A DNA stretch of 64,000 nucleotides from an uncultured Atopobiaceae bacterium (GTDB lineage: Bacteria > Actinomycetota > Coriobacteriia > Coriobacteriales > Atopobiaceae). Shown piece after piece: positions 1-8,664 of this stretch (position 1 is its first letter; every line of letters begins with the position of its first letter). The position numbers and the translations under genes are program-made. Under the pieces are notes generated by a model, which worked only from the letters and a program-made list of their open reading frames with translations, was not told where the DNA came from and made no database searches. The DNA lies in NCBI GenBank assembly GCA_947631545.1, contig CANRLS010000001.1:33663-97662 (forward strand). The letters are read 5' to 3'.

Positions 1-16
1 TCTCGAGTTCGGTCAT
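1..16 (-). CDS. 5' end of a divergent gene leaving the window (partial)
   Basis: An ATG on the minus strand at 16 begins M-T-E-L-E and runs off the left edge. A purine-rich stretch (gaaggg) lies about 11 nt upstream. It is divergent from the AraC regulator at 207, a common arrangement for an AraC target. Only five codons are visible, so neither product nor reality of the gene can be settled. Confidence 0.3.
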
Positions 17-206
17 GGTCGATGGATCCCTTCGGATGGAGACGTTTTGCGGATAGGCGAATCGATCAGGCGTCGAGGATCGCCGAAGCCTCCTTGGAAA
101 GACGGTGCTACCTGCACCTATTCTCCCGATTGGGTTCTCGCTTGTCTCCATCGATTCCTATGTTTCAATGTGACTGATTCTAAGAATCCCAACGAGAGGC
201 GAACCG

Positions 207-1166
207 ATGGCGCTCTCCATCGACGAGGCGATCGAGATCCTGGCGGAGCGGTTCGCCACCTACGATTGGACCTACCGGCCCGAGGATGCCGGCGTTCCCG
301 GCGAGACGTACTTCCGGTGGTTCGGCGAGCCCGACGAGATGGTCATGGTCTTGGTGCTCAAGGACGTGCCGATCCATGAGCACTTCCACCGTCACGGGTT
401 CTTCTTCTACAACTTCGCCTACCAAAACGATTACGAGGCGCTCTCCGGCTCCCCGGACGACCTCATCACCATCCACGAGGGCGAGTGCTACGTCGGCCAG
501 CCCCACACCGGCTACGCGCTCCGCCCGACGGGCGAGCATCCCTACACCGTCGTCGGCGTCCTCATCCAACGGGAGGCCTTCGTTCACGAGTTCCTTCCCA
601 CGCTCGCCTACGACGACCACATGCTGCGCTTCTTCCTGGAGCCCGAGACCGATCGGCTCTCCGACGAGGCGATCCACCTCTGCTTCGGCGAGGACGACTC
701 CCGGGTGCGGGCGCTCCTCGACCAGATGATCATCGAGTACGCCGATCCCAAGCCCGACACCCAGGCGATCCTGAAGCCCATGGCGCTCGCGCTCATGATG
801 CAGGTGGCCAGGAGCTTCCGGGCGAGCGGGGGCAGCGACGAGGAGCCGACGCTCTCGGCGAAGATCCTCGCCTATGTGGCCGAGCAACCGGACGCGCCCA
901 GCCTCGCCCAAGCGGCCCGCCACTTCAGCTACCACCCGAACTACCTCTCGACCCTTATCCGCAAGGAGACGGGACGCACCTTCACCGAGCTCGTGGCCGA
1001 GCACCGCATGGAGCGTGCCGTGGCGCTCCTTCGCGAGACGTCGCTATCCATAGAGGAGGTGGCCCAGATGCTCGGCTATCGCAACAGCTCCAACTTCTAC
1101 CGCGCCTTCCGGGCGAGATACGGGATGGCGCCGAGGGCCTACCTCGAAGGACGCTCTGCGAATTGA
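207..1166 (+). CDS. AraC-family transcriptional regulator with cupin-like sensor
   Basis: A 319-residue DNA-binding regulator. The N-terminal part (about residues 40-115) is a cupin-like sensor containing HEHFHRHG and a downstream GQPHTGYA segment, so a small metabolite, often a sugar, is probably sensed. The C-terminal ~100 residues hold the two helix-turn-helix units of AraC: SLAQAARHFSYHPNYLSTL and, after a linker, SIEEVAQMLGYRNSSNFYRA, ending in the usual GMAPRAYL. The start at 207 has a GAGAGG site upstream. It lies divergent from a gene leaving the window and about 1.6 kb before the glycyl-radical enzyme operon, so control of either is possible but not shown. Confidence 0.9.
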   Translation: MALSIDEAIEILAERFATYDWTYRPEDAGVPGETYFRWFGEPDEMVMVLVLKDVPIHEHFHRHGFFFYNFAYQNDYEALSGSPDDLITIHEGECYVGQPHTGYALRPTGEHPYTVVGVLIQREAFVHEFLPTLAYDDHMLRFFLEPETDRLSDEAIHLCFGEDDSRVRALLDQMIIEYADPKPDTQAILKPMALALMMQVARSFRASGGSDEEPTLSAKILAYVAEQPDAPSLAQAARHFSYHPNYLSTLIRKETGRTFTELVAEHRMERAVALLRETSLSIEEVAQMLGYRNSSNFYRAFRARYGMAPRAYLEGRSAN

Positions 1167-1177
1167 TGCTGGAGGGG

Positions 1178-1441
1178 CTAGCGGTTGGACCAGGACTGGC
1201 TTTCGAGCTCGGCGCTCCGCTCGCAGACCGACATCGCCTCGTTCAGCGCCCAGCCCACGCCCTTCTCGTCGATGTAGACGACCCCGCGGTCGGAGTCCTC
1301 ATCGCTCTCCCAGTGCCATTTGACGGCTCGATCGTCCTCTTCCTCGGGCGTGAGGCCGACCCAGGCCTCGATGCAGCTCTCCGCGTCATAGCCCTCGAAC
1401 ATGTTGTGAGAGCCGATGCGCGTTTCCTTCCACTCGAACAC
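1178..1441 (-). CDS. Hypothetical acidic small protein
   Basis: An 87-residue acidic protein of unknown function, convergent with the AraC gene (11 bp between stops). I chose the GTG at 1441 because a GGGGGG ribosome-binding run sits 6 nt upstream; reading further upstream gives only low-complexity residues. The sequence is rich in Glu, Asp and Trp (for example VKWHWESDEDSD) and contains several Cys. There is no signal peptide, membrane segment or recognisable domain. Composition looks like a real soluble protein, not a shadow frame, but support is moderate. Confidence 0.5.
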   Translation of the reverse strand: MFEWKETRIGSHNMFEGYDAESCIEAWVGLTPEEEDDRAVKWHWESDEDSDRGVVYIDEKGVGWALNEAMSVCERSAELESQSWSNR

Positions 1442-1572
1442 GTTGCATCCCCCCATCCATAGCCAAGGCGATGCTAGCGCCCCGCGCCCGCCCATTTGGC
1501 ATATCTTTTGAGTTCATCGCCGAGCGAGCCGAGGCAGTCCGCGAGATGCGGCGGAGGATCCCCTCCCCTCTC

Positions 1573-2577
1573 TCAGCGGCCGGGATCCTGGAGGTTGATG
1601 CCGGCGCCCTCCACCTCTTCGTAATCGGTGGTCTCGGTGTCGGGCACGCCGATGCGCTGCCCGATCACGGCGGCGATGGTGGCCTGGTAGAGAAGGCCGG
1701 TCAGAATGGGCAGGTTCGCCCCAGCCGGCAGGTAGGCGGTGGCCAGCGTCGATGCCGACGAGATGTTCTTCATGCCGATGGAGAAGCTCATGGCCACACG
1801 GTTCTTGACATCGAGACCGAGCAGCAGGGAGATGGCGAGGCCCAGCAGGTAGAAGAGGACGGTGACGCCGAGCATGTAGAGGAAGACGAAGACGTCCGTG
1901 AGGCCGATTCCCCAGACGATGTCCGCGAGCGTCGAGGCGTTGGCCATGTTGATGATGAGCATGAAGGCGAAGGCCACGGGCGCCAGCTTGGGCGCGAGCA
2001 CGTCCTCTCCCCAACCGTCCGTCCTCTCGGTGATGGCCATGCCGATGATGACCGGGATCACCACCATGAAGAGGAGCTGCAGCATCATGGGCACCGCATC
2101 GATGTGCACGGCGGCGCCCACGAGGAGCTGGAGCGTGAGGGGCACCGTGAAGGGCGCGAGAAAGGACGTGAGGAGCGTCGCCGTGAGCCCGAGCGCCACG
2201 TTGCCGCCGTAAAGACCCGTCCAGATCATGCAGGTGGTGGCCACAGGCGCCGCAGTGACGGCCACGATGCCGCTCATGATGGCCGGATCGTCTCCGAAGA
2301 GCGCATGGGCGCCGAGATAGGCGAGCACGGGGAACGCGAACTGGCTCATGAGGTAGGCGATGACCAGGAGGGCGGGCTTGGTGAAGACGCCCTTGACGTC
2401 GCGTAGGTGGTTGGAGAGCGCCCCCTGGAAGGCCATGCAGGCGAACATGGCCGGCGCCAGGTTATTCAGGGGCCCGAAGATCTGCGGCAGGAGGATGCCC
2501 GGGAAGATCGAGAGCGGGACGAGCCAGGCGAGGTTATCTCCGATGAAGGCGCCTATGGCGAAATAGGCCCTGCGCAA
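1573..2577 (-). CDS. Bile acid:sodium symporter (BASS) family transporter
   Basis: A 334-residue integral membrane protein with about nine hydrophobic segments and the BASS-type segment SFSIGMKNISSASTLA near the C-terminus. In this family paired helical bundles move organic anions with sodium; bacterial members carry bile acids, pyruvate, pantoate and other carboxylates, so the substrate is open. The only upstream initiator in frame is the TTG at 2577, with a weak GGGAG site very close to it, so the exact start is uncertain. It is transcribed divergently from the glycyl-radical enzyme gene, and might export or import a substrate or product of that operon. Confidence 0.85.
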   Translation of the reverse strand: MRRAYFAIGAFIGDNLAWLVPLSIFPGILLPQIFGPLNNLAPAMFACMAFQGALSNHLRDVKGVFTKPALLVIAYLMSQFAFPVLAYLGAHALFGDDPAIMSGIVAVTAAPVATTCMIWTGLYGGNVALGLTATLLTSFLAPFTVPLTLQLLVGAAVHIDAVPMMLQLLFMVVIPVIIGMAITERTDGWGEDVLAPKLAPVAFAFMLIINMANASTLADIVWGIGLTDVFVFLYMLGVTVLFYLLGLAISLLLGLDVKNRVAMSFSIGMKNISSASTLATAYLPAGANLPILTGLLYQATIAAVIGQRIGVPDTETTDYEEVEGAGINLQDPGR

Positions 2578-2602
2578 CGCTCCCGTACGTCACCATCTCC
2601 CC

Positions 2603-2623
2603 CCCCGAGGCCCCCGCTCGGGG
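2603..2623. other. Hairpin in the divergent BASS / glycyl-radical intergenic region
   Basis: CCCCGAG and CTCGGGG form a 7 bp stem with a 7 nt loop. It lies in the 229 bp gap between two divergent genes and has no T-run on either strand, so it is not a convincing terminator. Nothing else stands out in the gap except the strong GGGGGAGG ribosome site at its right end. Confidence 0.35.
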
Positions 2624-2806
2624 ACACGATTCGACACGGCACGATCAGAGGATAGCGCGTCCCTCGATTCCCCTGACGTGCGAGTGGCCGATTCGCAGCC
2701 GCCGAGGACCCTGCTCCGCAGGCCGTTCGACGCTCGCGGCGGACAGCGGGACGCGACCGGTTCGGCCGGTGCTAAGGTCGAGGGCGGTCGAATGGGGGGA
2801 GGCGCC

Positions 2807-5140
2807 ATGCTCACCGAGCGCACGCGGGCCATCAAGGAGGGCATCTTCGCGCCCGGTCGGCGCGTCTCCCTCGAGCGCGCGCTCCTCTGGACTGAGAGCT
2901 ACCGGGAAACCGAGGGCGAGCCGCCCGTGATGCGCCGCGCCAAGGCCTTTCGCCATGTGCTGGAGCATCATCGCATCGTCATCGACGGGCTCGACCTCCT
3001 CGTGGGCAACCGCAGCGAGCTCCCGAGGATGGGCGTGCTCTCGCCCGAGATGAGCCCCTATTGGATCCTCGAGGAGCTGGACGAATTCGCCAGGCGCCCC
3101 CAGGACACCTTCGAGATCTCGGAGGCCGACAAGGAGACCTTCCGCGAGGAGCTCTACCCCTACTGGGCAGGGCGATCGCTGAACGATCGGTACCGGTCGC
3201 ACCTTGACGAGGACGTGGCGCGAGCCGAGGCCGACCGCGTCTTCGCCGTCGCCCAGACGGACAAGGGCCAGGGCCACATCATCGCGGATCTTTCCGAGGT
3301 GCTCGAGCGGGGCCTCGGCGCCATCCGCTCGGACGTGCGCGCCCTTGCGAAGGCCCATCCGGAGAACGACTTCTACCGCGCGGGGGCGATCTGCCTCGAT
3401 GCCGTGGTCGCCTACGCGCTCCGCTACGAGGCGATCGTCAGGTCGGCCGCGGAGGGGCGACGGCCCGAGGACCCGCATGCCTCCGTCGCGCTACCCGAGA
3501 CCGGGAGGCGCGCACGGGAGCTCGAGCGCATCGCCGACGTGCTGGCCCATGTGGCCACGGAGCCGGCCCGCGACCTCTACGACGCGCTCCAGCTCGTCTG
3601 GCTCCTCTCCGTGGCGCTCCAGCACGAGTCCAACGCGAGCTCGCTCAGCCTCGGGCGGGCCGACCAGTACCTCCTGCCCTATTACCGGGCGACGGTGGCC
3701 TCGGGCGCCTCGGCAGACGAGATCCGCGAGCTCCTGCAGTGCTTCTACCTGAAGTTCAACACCATCGTCGCCATCCGCTCCACCGAGAGCGCTCGCTTCT
3801 TCGCCGGCTTTCCCATCGGCTACAACCTCGTGGTGGGGGGCGTGGACGCCGGGGGGAGCGACGCCTCGAACGAGCTCTCGGAGCTGTTGCTCGACCTCCA
3901 GAGGGACACGCGGCTCACCCAGCCGAACCTCTCGCTCCGCATCCACGCGGGCACGCCCGAGGTGCTCCTGCGCAAGGCGACCGAGGTCATCCGCCTGGGA
4001 GACGGGCTCCCCCAGTGCTTCAACGACGAGGTGAACGTCGAGAGCTTCGCGCGCCGAGGCGTCTCGCTCGAAGATGCGAGGGACTACGCCGTCGTCGGCT
4101 GCGTGGAGCTCTCGATCCCGGGCCGCATGTACGGGCTCCACGACATCAGCATGTTCAACATGCTCCGCTGCCTGGAGATCGCGATGGGCGACCATCCCGA
4201 GGGCTTCGCGAGCTTCGAGGGCCTCTGCCTGGAGGTGGAGCGGACCATCGACCGCTACGTGGCGCTCATGGTGCGCGGCTGCGACGCCTGCGACCTCGCC
4301 CACCGCGAGACGAGCCCGACGCCCTTCCTTTCGACGCTTGTCCACGACTCGCTCGAGAAGGGCGCCGACATCACGGGTGGCGGGGCCCGCTACAACCCCT
4401 CCGGCGTCCAGGGCGTTGGCACGGCCAACCTCGCGGACTCGCTCTATGCGATCAAGCGCGCCGTCTTCGATGAGAGGCTCCTCACTTGGGACGAGCTGCG
4501 CCAGATGCTGGAGCGCGATTGGCGGGGCGAGGGCGACGAGGCGCTCCGCCGGCGCTTCGTCGAGGGCTATCCCAAGTACGGGAACGACGTCGACGAGGTG
4601 GACGAGCTGGGCGCGCGGTTCCTGCGCCACTACGGCCATGAGGTGGAGCGCTATGGCAACGTCCGAGGCGGCCGGTTCCAGCCGGGGAGCTACACCGTGA
4701 GCGCCCACGTGCCGCTGGGTGCGGCGGTCGGCGCCACGCCGGACGGTCGCCATGCCGGCGAGCAGCTGGCGGACGGCGGGCTTTCCCCCATGGCCGGGCG
4801 CGACGTCCACGGGCCCACGGCGAGCCTGAAGTCGGTGAGCAAGCTCGAGAACGTGCTCGACACCAACGGAAGCCTCCTGAACGTGAAGTTCTCCCCCGCC
4901 ACGCTCGCCGGCGAGAGGGGCCTCGGCAACCTGGCCGCCTACCTGCGCACCTTCTCCAAGCTGGGCATCCAGCACATCCAGTTCAACGTGGTGGATCGGG
5001 CGACACTGCTCGAAGCCCAGACCCATCCCGAGAACCACCGGGACCTCGTGGTTCGCGTCGCCGGCTACTCGGCGTTGTTCGTCGACCTCTCCAAAGCCAT
5101 CCAAGACGACATCATCAACCGCACGGAGCACGTGCTCTGA
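2807..5140 (+). CDS. Glycyl-radical enzyme of the dehydratase/lyase (PFL2) type
   Basis: A 777-residue member of the pyruvate formate-lyase superfamily. The thiyl-radical Cys432 sits in GCVELSIPGR, i.e. a C-V-E active site typical of glycyl-radical dehydratases and C-X lyases, not the Cys-Cys of true PFL. The glycyl-radical motif RVAGYSA places Gly753 about 24 residues from the C-terminus, as expected. The ATG at 2807 follows a GGAGG site; upstream in-frame codons look non-coding. It is followed 15 bp later by a ROK kinase and then a PfkB kinase, which suggests a sugar or polyol substrate. No radical-SAM activating enzyme lies next to it or elsewhere in the window. It acts anaerobically in the cytoplasm; the substrate is unknown. 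Confidence 0.9.
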   Translation: MLTERTRAIKEGIFAPGRRVSLERALLWTESYRETEGEPPVMRRAKAFRHVLEHHRIVIDGLDLLVGNRSELPRMGVLSPEMSPYWILEELDEFARRPQDTFEISEADKETFREELYPYWAGRSLNDRYRSHLDEDVARAEADRVFAVAQTDKGQGHIIADLSEVLERGLGAIRSDVRALAKAHPENDFYRAGAICLDAVVAYALRYEAIVRSAAEGRRPEDPHASVALPETGRRARELERIADVLAHVATEPARDLYDALQLVWLLSVALQHESNASSLSLGRADQYLLPYYRATVASGASADEIRELLQCFYLKFNTIVAIRSTESARFFAGFPIGYNLVVGGVDAGGSDASNELSELLLDLQRDTRLTQPNLSLRIHAGTPEVLLRKATEVIRLGDGLPQCFNDEVNVESFARRGVSLEDARDYAVVGCVELSIPGRMYGLHDISMFNMLRCLEIAMGDHPEGFASFEGLCLEVERTIDRYVALMVRGCDACDLAHRETSPTPFLSTLVHDSLEKGADITGGGARYNPSGVQGVGTANLADSLYAIKRAVFDERLLTWDELRQMLERDWRGEGDEALRRRFVEGYPKYGNDVDEVDELGARFLRHYGHEVERYGNVRGGRFQPGSYTVSAHVPLGAAVGATPDGRHAGEQLADGGLSPMAGRDVHGPTASLKSVSKLENVLDTNGSLLNVKFSPATLAGERGLGNLAAYLRTFSKLGIQHIQFNVVDRATLLEAQTHPENHRDLVVRVAGYSALFVDLSKAIQDDIINRTEHVL

Positions 5141-5155
5141 CGGGAAGGGGCAGCC

Positions 5156-6133
5156 ATGGAGCGCATCGGCATCGACATCGGCGGCACGCAGCTGCGCGTG
5201 GCGCTCGTCGACGAGGGCTACCGCATCGTCGAGGTCATGAAGACGGTCAACGACCGCACCGAGACGGCGGCGGAGAACTGCGCGCCCCTCGTGGACTTCA
5301 TCCTCCGGCAACGGGAGACGGGCCACGAGCTCCGGGGCATCGGCATCGGGAGCCCCGGCCCGCTGGACATGCGCGCCGGCACGGTGCTGAACCCGCCGAA
5401 CCTCGTGGGCTGGCAGAACTTCGAGATCGTGAGGTTCTTCGAGGACGCGACCGGACTTCCCGCCCACCTCAACAACGATGCCAACGTCGCCGGCCTCGCC
5501 GAGGCGCTCCTCGGCGGCGGCAAGGGCTATGAGTCGGTCATCTTCGTCGGGCTCTCCACGGGCTTCGGCGGTGCCTACGTCTACCGGGGCGAGTTGGTGA
5601 ACGGCGCCCATGGCTATGCGGCCGAGTACTGGAACATGATCGTGAACGACGATCCCCACGGACGCGGGAGCGCCAACCCCGGCTCGCTCAACGAGAACGC
5701 CGGCGGCACGGGGCTAGAGCGCCTGGCGACGCTCGCCTTCGGCCGCCCCGTGGCCCCGAGGGAGCTCTTCGAGCGCTGGTACGCGCAAGATCCCGTGGCC
5801 ACGGACGTCATCGAACGCGCGAGCGAGGCCCTGGCGCGCGGGCTCTCGAACATCTTCTGGTGCTATGACCCCGACGTCATCGTGGTGGGCGGCTCCATCG
5901 CCCGCTACCATCCGGCCTACCTGGAGCGGGCGCTCCAGAAGGCCGCTCGCTACGTGCCGTCGCTCGACCTGCTTCATATCGAGGAAGCCCGCTTCGGAGA
6001 CGATGCCGGCCTCATCGGGGCGGCGCTCCTCGTGCCGAACGGGGAATCGAATCCGGACGCGATCCATCTGCCTCCGCCCCCGCGAGCCGCCTCTCCAACA
6101 GAGCGCGCCCGTTCCGACAAGGAGCGCCCATGA
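5156..6133 (+). CDS. ROK-family sugar kinase-like protein
   Basis: A 325-residue protein with the ROK phosphate-binding start IGIDIGGTQLRVALVD, the central LNNDANVAGLAEAL containing the catalytic Asp, and a STGFGGAYV segment in place of the usual GTGIGG. The Cys-rich zinc motif of classical ROK kinases is missing, the region reading NDDPHGRGSANPGS, so zinc binding is unlikely and kinase activity is probable but unproven. The last ~30 residues are Pro/Arg-rich and non-conserved. The gene follows the glycyl-radical enzyme by 15 bp with a GGGAAGGGG site, and its stop overlaps the PfkB start by 4 bp, so the three are almost certainly co-transcribed. Confidence 0.85.
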   Translation: MERIGIDIGGTQLRVALVDEGYRIVEVMKTVNDRTETAAENCAPLVDFILRQRETGHELRGIGIGSPGPLDMRAGTVLNPPNLVGWQNFEIVRFFEDATGLPAHLNNDANVAGLAEALLGGGKGYESVIFVGLSTGFGGAYVYRGELVNGAHGYAAEYWNMIVNDDPHGRGSANPGSLNENAGGTGLERLATLAFGRPVAPRELFERWYAQDPVATDVIERASEALARGLSNIFWCYDPDVIVVGGSIARYHPAYLERALQKAARYVPSLDLLHIEEARFGDDAGLIGAALLVPNGESNPDAIHLPPPPRAASPTERARSDKERP

Positions 6134-7059
6134 TCCACACCGTCACGCTGAACCCCTCCCTCGACCGCACCGTCATCGTGGACGAACTCGTGGTCGGGGG
6201 CTTGAACCGCATCCGAGCCGAGCGCTCCGACGCCGCCGGCAAGGGCGCGAACGTCTCGAAGGCGATTCGCGTCCTCGGCGACACGTCCATCGCCTGGGTG
6301 CTCTTGGCGGGGCAGATGGGAAGGACCATCGAGAGCGGCCTGGAGGGTCAGGGACTCGTGCTCAGGACGTTTCGGTGCGAGGGCGAGAACCGCGTCAACA
6401 CGAAGATCCTCGACCGGTCGACGGACACGATGACCGAGGTCAACGGCGCAGGACCTGCCGCGAGCAGCGAGGTCCTCGCCGAGATGCTGACGGCGCTCGT
6501 GGACGAGGTCGCAACCGGCGACCTCGTCGTCCTCGCCGGAAGCCTCTGCCCCGACGCGCCGGCGAGCACCTATCGCGACTGGGCCGAGCGGCTCGCCGCC
6601 AAGGGCGCCCGCATCTATCTCGACGCCGGCGAAGAGGCGCTGCGATTCGGCATAGAGGCCCACCCGGCGCTCATCAAGCCGAACGCCTTCGAGCTCTCTC
6701 GGCTGCTCGACCGCGAGCTGGCCGACCTCGACGCCATCGTCGACGGCGCCAAGGAGCTCGCGGCCACCGGCGTCGGCCGCGTCGTGGTCACCTTGGGCGG
6801 GGACGGTGCCGTCCTGGTGGACGACGAGGATGTCATCTTCGCGTCGGCACCGCATATCGAGGTGGGCTCCCCCGCCGGCGCCGGTGACTCCGTCGTGGCC
6901 GCCCTCGCCTATGCGGACGTGCAGGGCCTCCCGGCCGACGAGGCCCTCGCCCTCGCCATGGCCTGCGGCGCCGCCAACGCCTCGGTTCCGGGAAGCGAAC
7001 CCGCCGACCTCGCCACCATCGAAGCGCTGCTGCCAGCCGTCAAGGTCCGTGAGCTCTAG
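6130..7059 (+). CDS. PfkB-family hexose kinase (1-phosphofructokinase type)
   Basis: A 309-residue ribokinase-fold protein. The N-terminus VTLNPSLDRT and the C-terminal signature SPAGAGDSVVAALAY (catalytic Asp in GAGDS) place it with 1-phosphofructokinase / tagatose-6-phosphate kinase, which phosphorylate a ketose phosphate to a bisphosphate for aldolase cleavage. The start overlaps the ROK stop by 4 bp. No fructose PTS is adjacent, so assignment as FruK is not secure; context suggests a late step in metabolising the product of the glycyl-radical enzyme. Confidence 0.85.
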   Translation: MIHTVTLNPSLDRTVIVDELVVGGLNRIRAERSDAAGKGANVSKAIRVLGDTSIAWVLLAGQMGRTIESGLEGQGLVLRTFRCEGENRVNTKILDRSTDTMTEVNGAGPAASSEVLAEMLTALVDEVATGDLVVLAGSLCPDAPASTYRDWAERLAAKGARIYLDAGEEALRFGIEAHPALIKPNAFELSRLLDRELADLDAIVDGAKELAATGVGRVVVTLGGDGAVLVDDEDVIFASAPHIEVGSPAGAGDSVVAALAYADVQGLPADEALALAMACGAANASVPGSEPADLATIEALLPAVKVREL

Positions 7060-7192
7060 CCGGGCGCCAACCCACCGAACTCGCCGCCGCAAGCCGGTCT
7101 CGGTCGAGCTGGCGGAGCCGAAACATCAAGACCGCCGATCGAACGACGGGATGGAATCCACGTCGCGTTCGAATCTCGAGCTCGATGGAAAA

Positions 7193-7223
7193 GCGGGCAG
7201 AGCCTCCGTTCGGCCCTGCCCGC
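7193..7223. terminator. Bidirectional terminator-like hairpin
   Basis: A 12 bp GC-rich stem with one mismatch (GCGGGCAGAGCC against GGCCCTGCCCGC) and a 7 nt loop sits between the convergent PfkB and DUF362 genes. An A-rich stretch precedes it on the plus strand, giving a short U-run for minus-strand transcripts. Confidence 0.65.
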
Positions 7224-7253
7224 CTGCACGCGATGGACTTCCGGCGCTGAACG

Positions 7254-8267
7254 CTAGCCCTCCCAAGGCGTGACGCTGTCAAGGGCCTCATCGAGCGTGA
7301 TCCGCTTGCCGCCGTTGTTGAGGTCGATGAGCACGTAGCGGTCGTTGCCCATGCCGAGCTCCTTCATATACGAGAGCTGGCGGAGGCCATGGCGGCTCTG
7401 CATGCGCTCCTTGAGGTCGTCGGGGTACTGCTCCGGCAGCGCGTAGACGAGGTCCACGCAAGCCTGGTCGGCCGCGAGGATGTCCGTCGAGGAGACGATG
7501 CCGACGTTGGGCATGACGACCGGCGTGGCCCCGACGCCCGCGCAGTCGCAGTCCACGCTCATGTTGCGCATGACGTTCACGTAGCAGATCTTCTTGCCGA
7601 AGTGCCCCACCACGGATTTGCAGGACTCGGTCATGCGCTCCATGAGCTCCTCTTCGTCGATGTCCCACATGTCATCCGAGCCGGGCGTCGTGTGGATCCA
7701 CTTCTTGCCCTCTTTGCCGTCGGCGCAGCCGATGCCGATGTTCTTGTTGGAGCCCCCGAAGCCGCCCAGCACATGGCCCTTGAAGTGGGTGAGCGCGACG
7801 AAGGAGTCGTAGTCGAGGAGGTTCTTGCCGACGCTCATCTCCTCGAAGAAGTTGCCGTCCCCGACGGGGAGCATCGCGGTGCCCTCGGCGTCCATGATGT
7901 CCACGGGGCAGAAGGTCCAGCCGTTCACCTTCAGCGTCTCGAGGTGCTTCTCGGTGGTGTCGCGATCGCCCACGTAGTAGGTGTTGGTCTCGACGATGGT
8001 GCCGTCGGGGATGTCGGTCTCCATGAGCGCCTGGACCCAGGCGTGGGGGATGATGTTGGGCCCGTGCTTCTCGCCGGTGTGGAGCTTCACGGCCACCTTG
8101 CCGTCGATCTCGCCGGAGACCGCCTCGTAGGCCTTCTTCAGTCCCTCAGCCGAGAGGTCGCGGGTGAAGTAGACGATGGACTCGTTGCCGGTGCGCCCCT
8201 CGGGACCCTGGTACTGGTCGCCGCCGGTCGCAGGCTGGTAGTCGGGCTTGATGGCGCTGGCACCCAT
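7254..8267 (-). CDS. DUF362 domain-containing protein
   Basis: A 337-residue protein of the DUF362 family, which is common in anaerobes and often linked with iron-sulfur proteins. Family landmarks are VAVKLHTGEKHGPNIIPH near the start, the glycine-rich THFKGHVLGGFGGSNKNIG, and the D-C-D-C segment before a conserved PNVGIVSSTDILAADQACVD. The start at 8267 is preceded by a GGGAGGGGAGA site; an alternative start 42 nt upstream lacks one. It probably binds metal or a cofactor, but the function is unknown. It is convergent with the PfkB operon and has no obvious partner. Confidence 0.85.
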   Translation of the reverse strand: MGASAIKPDYQPATGGDQYQGPEGRTGNESIVYFTRDLSAEGLKKAYEAVSGEIDGKVAVKLHTGEKHGPNIIPHAWVQALMETDIPDGTIVETNTYYVGDRDTTEKHLETLKVNGWTFCPVDIMDAEGTAMLPVGDGNFFEEMSVGKNLLDYDSFVALTHFKGHVLGGFGGSNKNIGIGCADGKEGKKWIHTTPGSDDMWDIDEEELMERMTESCKSVVGHFGKKICYVNVMRNMSVDCDCAGVGATPVVMPNVGIVSSTDILAADQACVDLVYALPEQYPDDLKERMQSRHGLRQLSYMKELGMGNDRYVLIDLNNGGKRITLDEALDSVTPWEG

Positions 8268-8410
8268 GGATTCTCCCCTCCCCGGCACCCCGTTCGGAGT
8301 CCCGGGCAACGTCTCGTCATTAAGAGAAGTATGTCATAGACCTCTGCCGAAGACGGCTATCCACAGGGTTCGGCTATGGGCATGCGACGCACTCGCGCCC
8401 CCTCCCGGGC

Positions 8411-8584
8411 AACCTCGCTGGCTGCAACAAGATCGAGCACCGCGAGCTCGGCCTCCGCATCGTGTTCCGAGCTGTGGGCGATCGCATCGAGGTGGTCGAG
8501 AGCGTTGCGATAGGTCGACGTGCCGATGGCGAGGTCTGCCGGCAGGCGTCTCGAAGACTCGGTTCCACGTCATCGCGTGATTAG
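8411..8584 (+). pseudogene. Remnant of a RelE/ParE-type toxin (C-terminal part)
   Basis: The plus-strand frame ending at the TAG of 8584 reads NLAGCNKIEHRELG, then LRIVFRAVGDRIEVVE, then VAIGRRADGEVCRQASRRLG. This is the C-terminal half of a RelE-family toxin: a core strand pair with RIVFR, then the 'AIGRR...VYR.A..R' tail, here with Cys-Arg in place of Tyr-Arg. Upstream, the frame meets a TAA at about 8320 with no start codon in between, so the N-terminal half is gone. No antitoxin gene is visible. It abuts the inverted-repeat scar at 8591, consistent with decay around a mobile-element site. Confidence 0.6.
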
Positions 8585-8590
8585 TCTGGC

Positions 8591-8664
8591 TATCCGTTGA
8601 AATTGACCGGAATTGGAGTAAGTTGCCGTTGAGAATGTGACGTTCTGGCTAAAATCAACGGATA
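8591..8664. mobile_element. 74 bp inverted-repeat scar (MITE or insertion-sequence remnant)
   Basis: The segment begins TATCCGTTGAAATT and ends AAAATCAACGGATA, giving near-perfect 14 bp terminal inverted repeats with one mismatch. Base composition (AT-rich) is unlike the ~67% GC around it. It lies exactly where the alpha/beta hydrolase frame stops matching its family. An 8 bp direct repeat, TCTGGCTA, occurs at 8585 and 8644. There is no transposase, so this is either a MITE or two insertion-sequence ends left after internal deletion. Confidence 0.6.

Noticed and set aside
3491..5659. Very long open frame on the minus strand opposite the glycyl-radical and ROK genes
   Set aside because: It is an antisense frame kept open by high GC codon bias; the plus strand encodes clear conserved proteins with ribosome sites.
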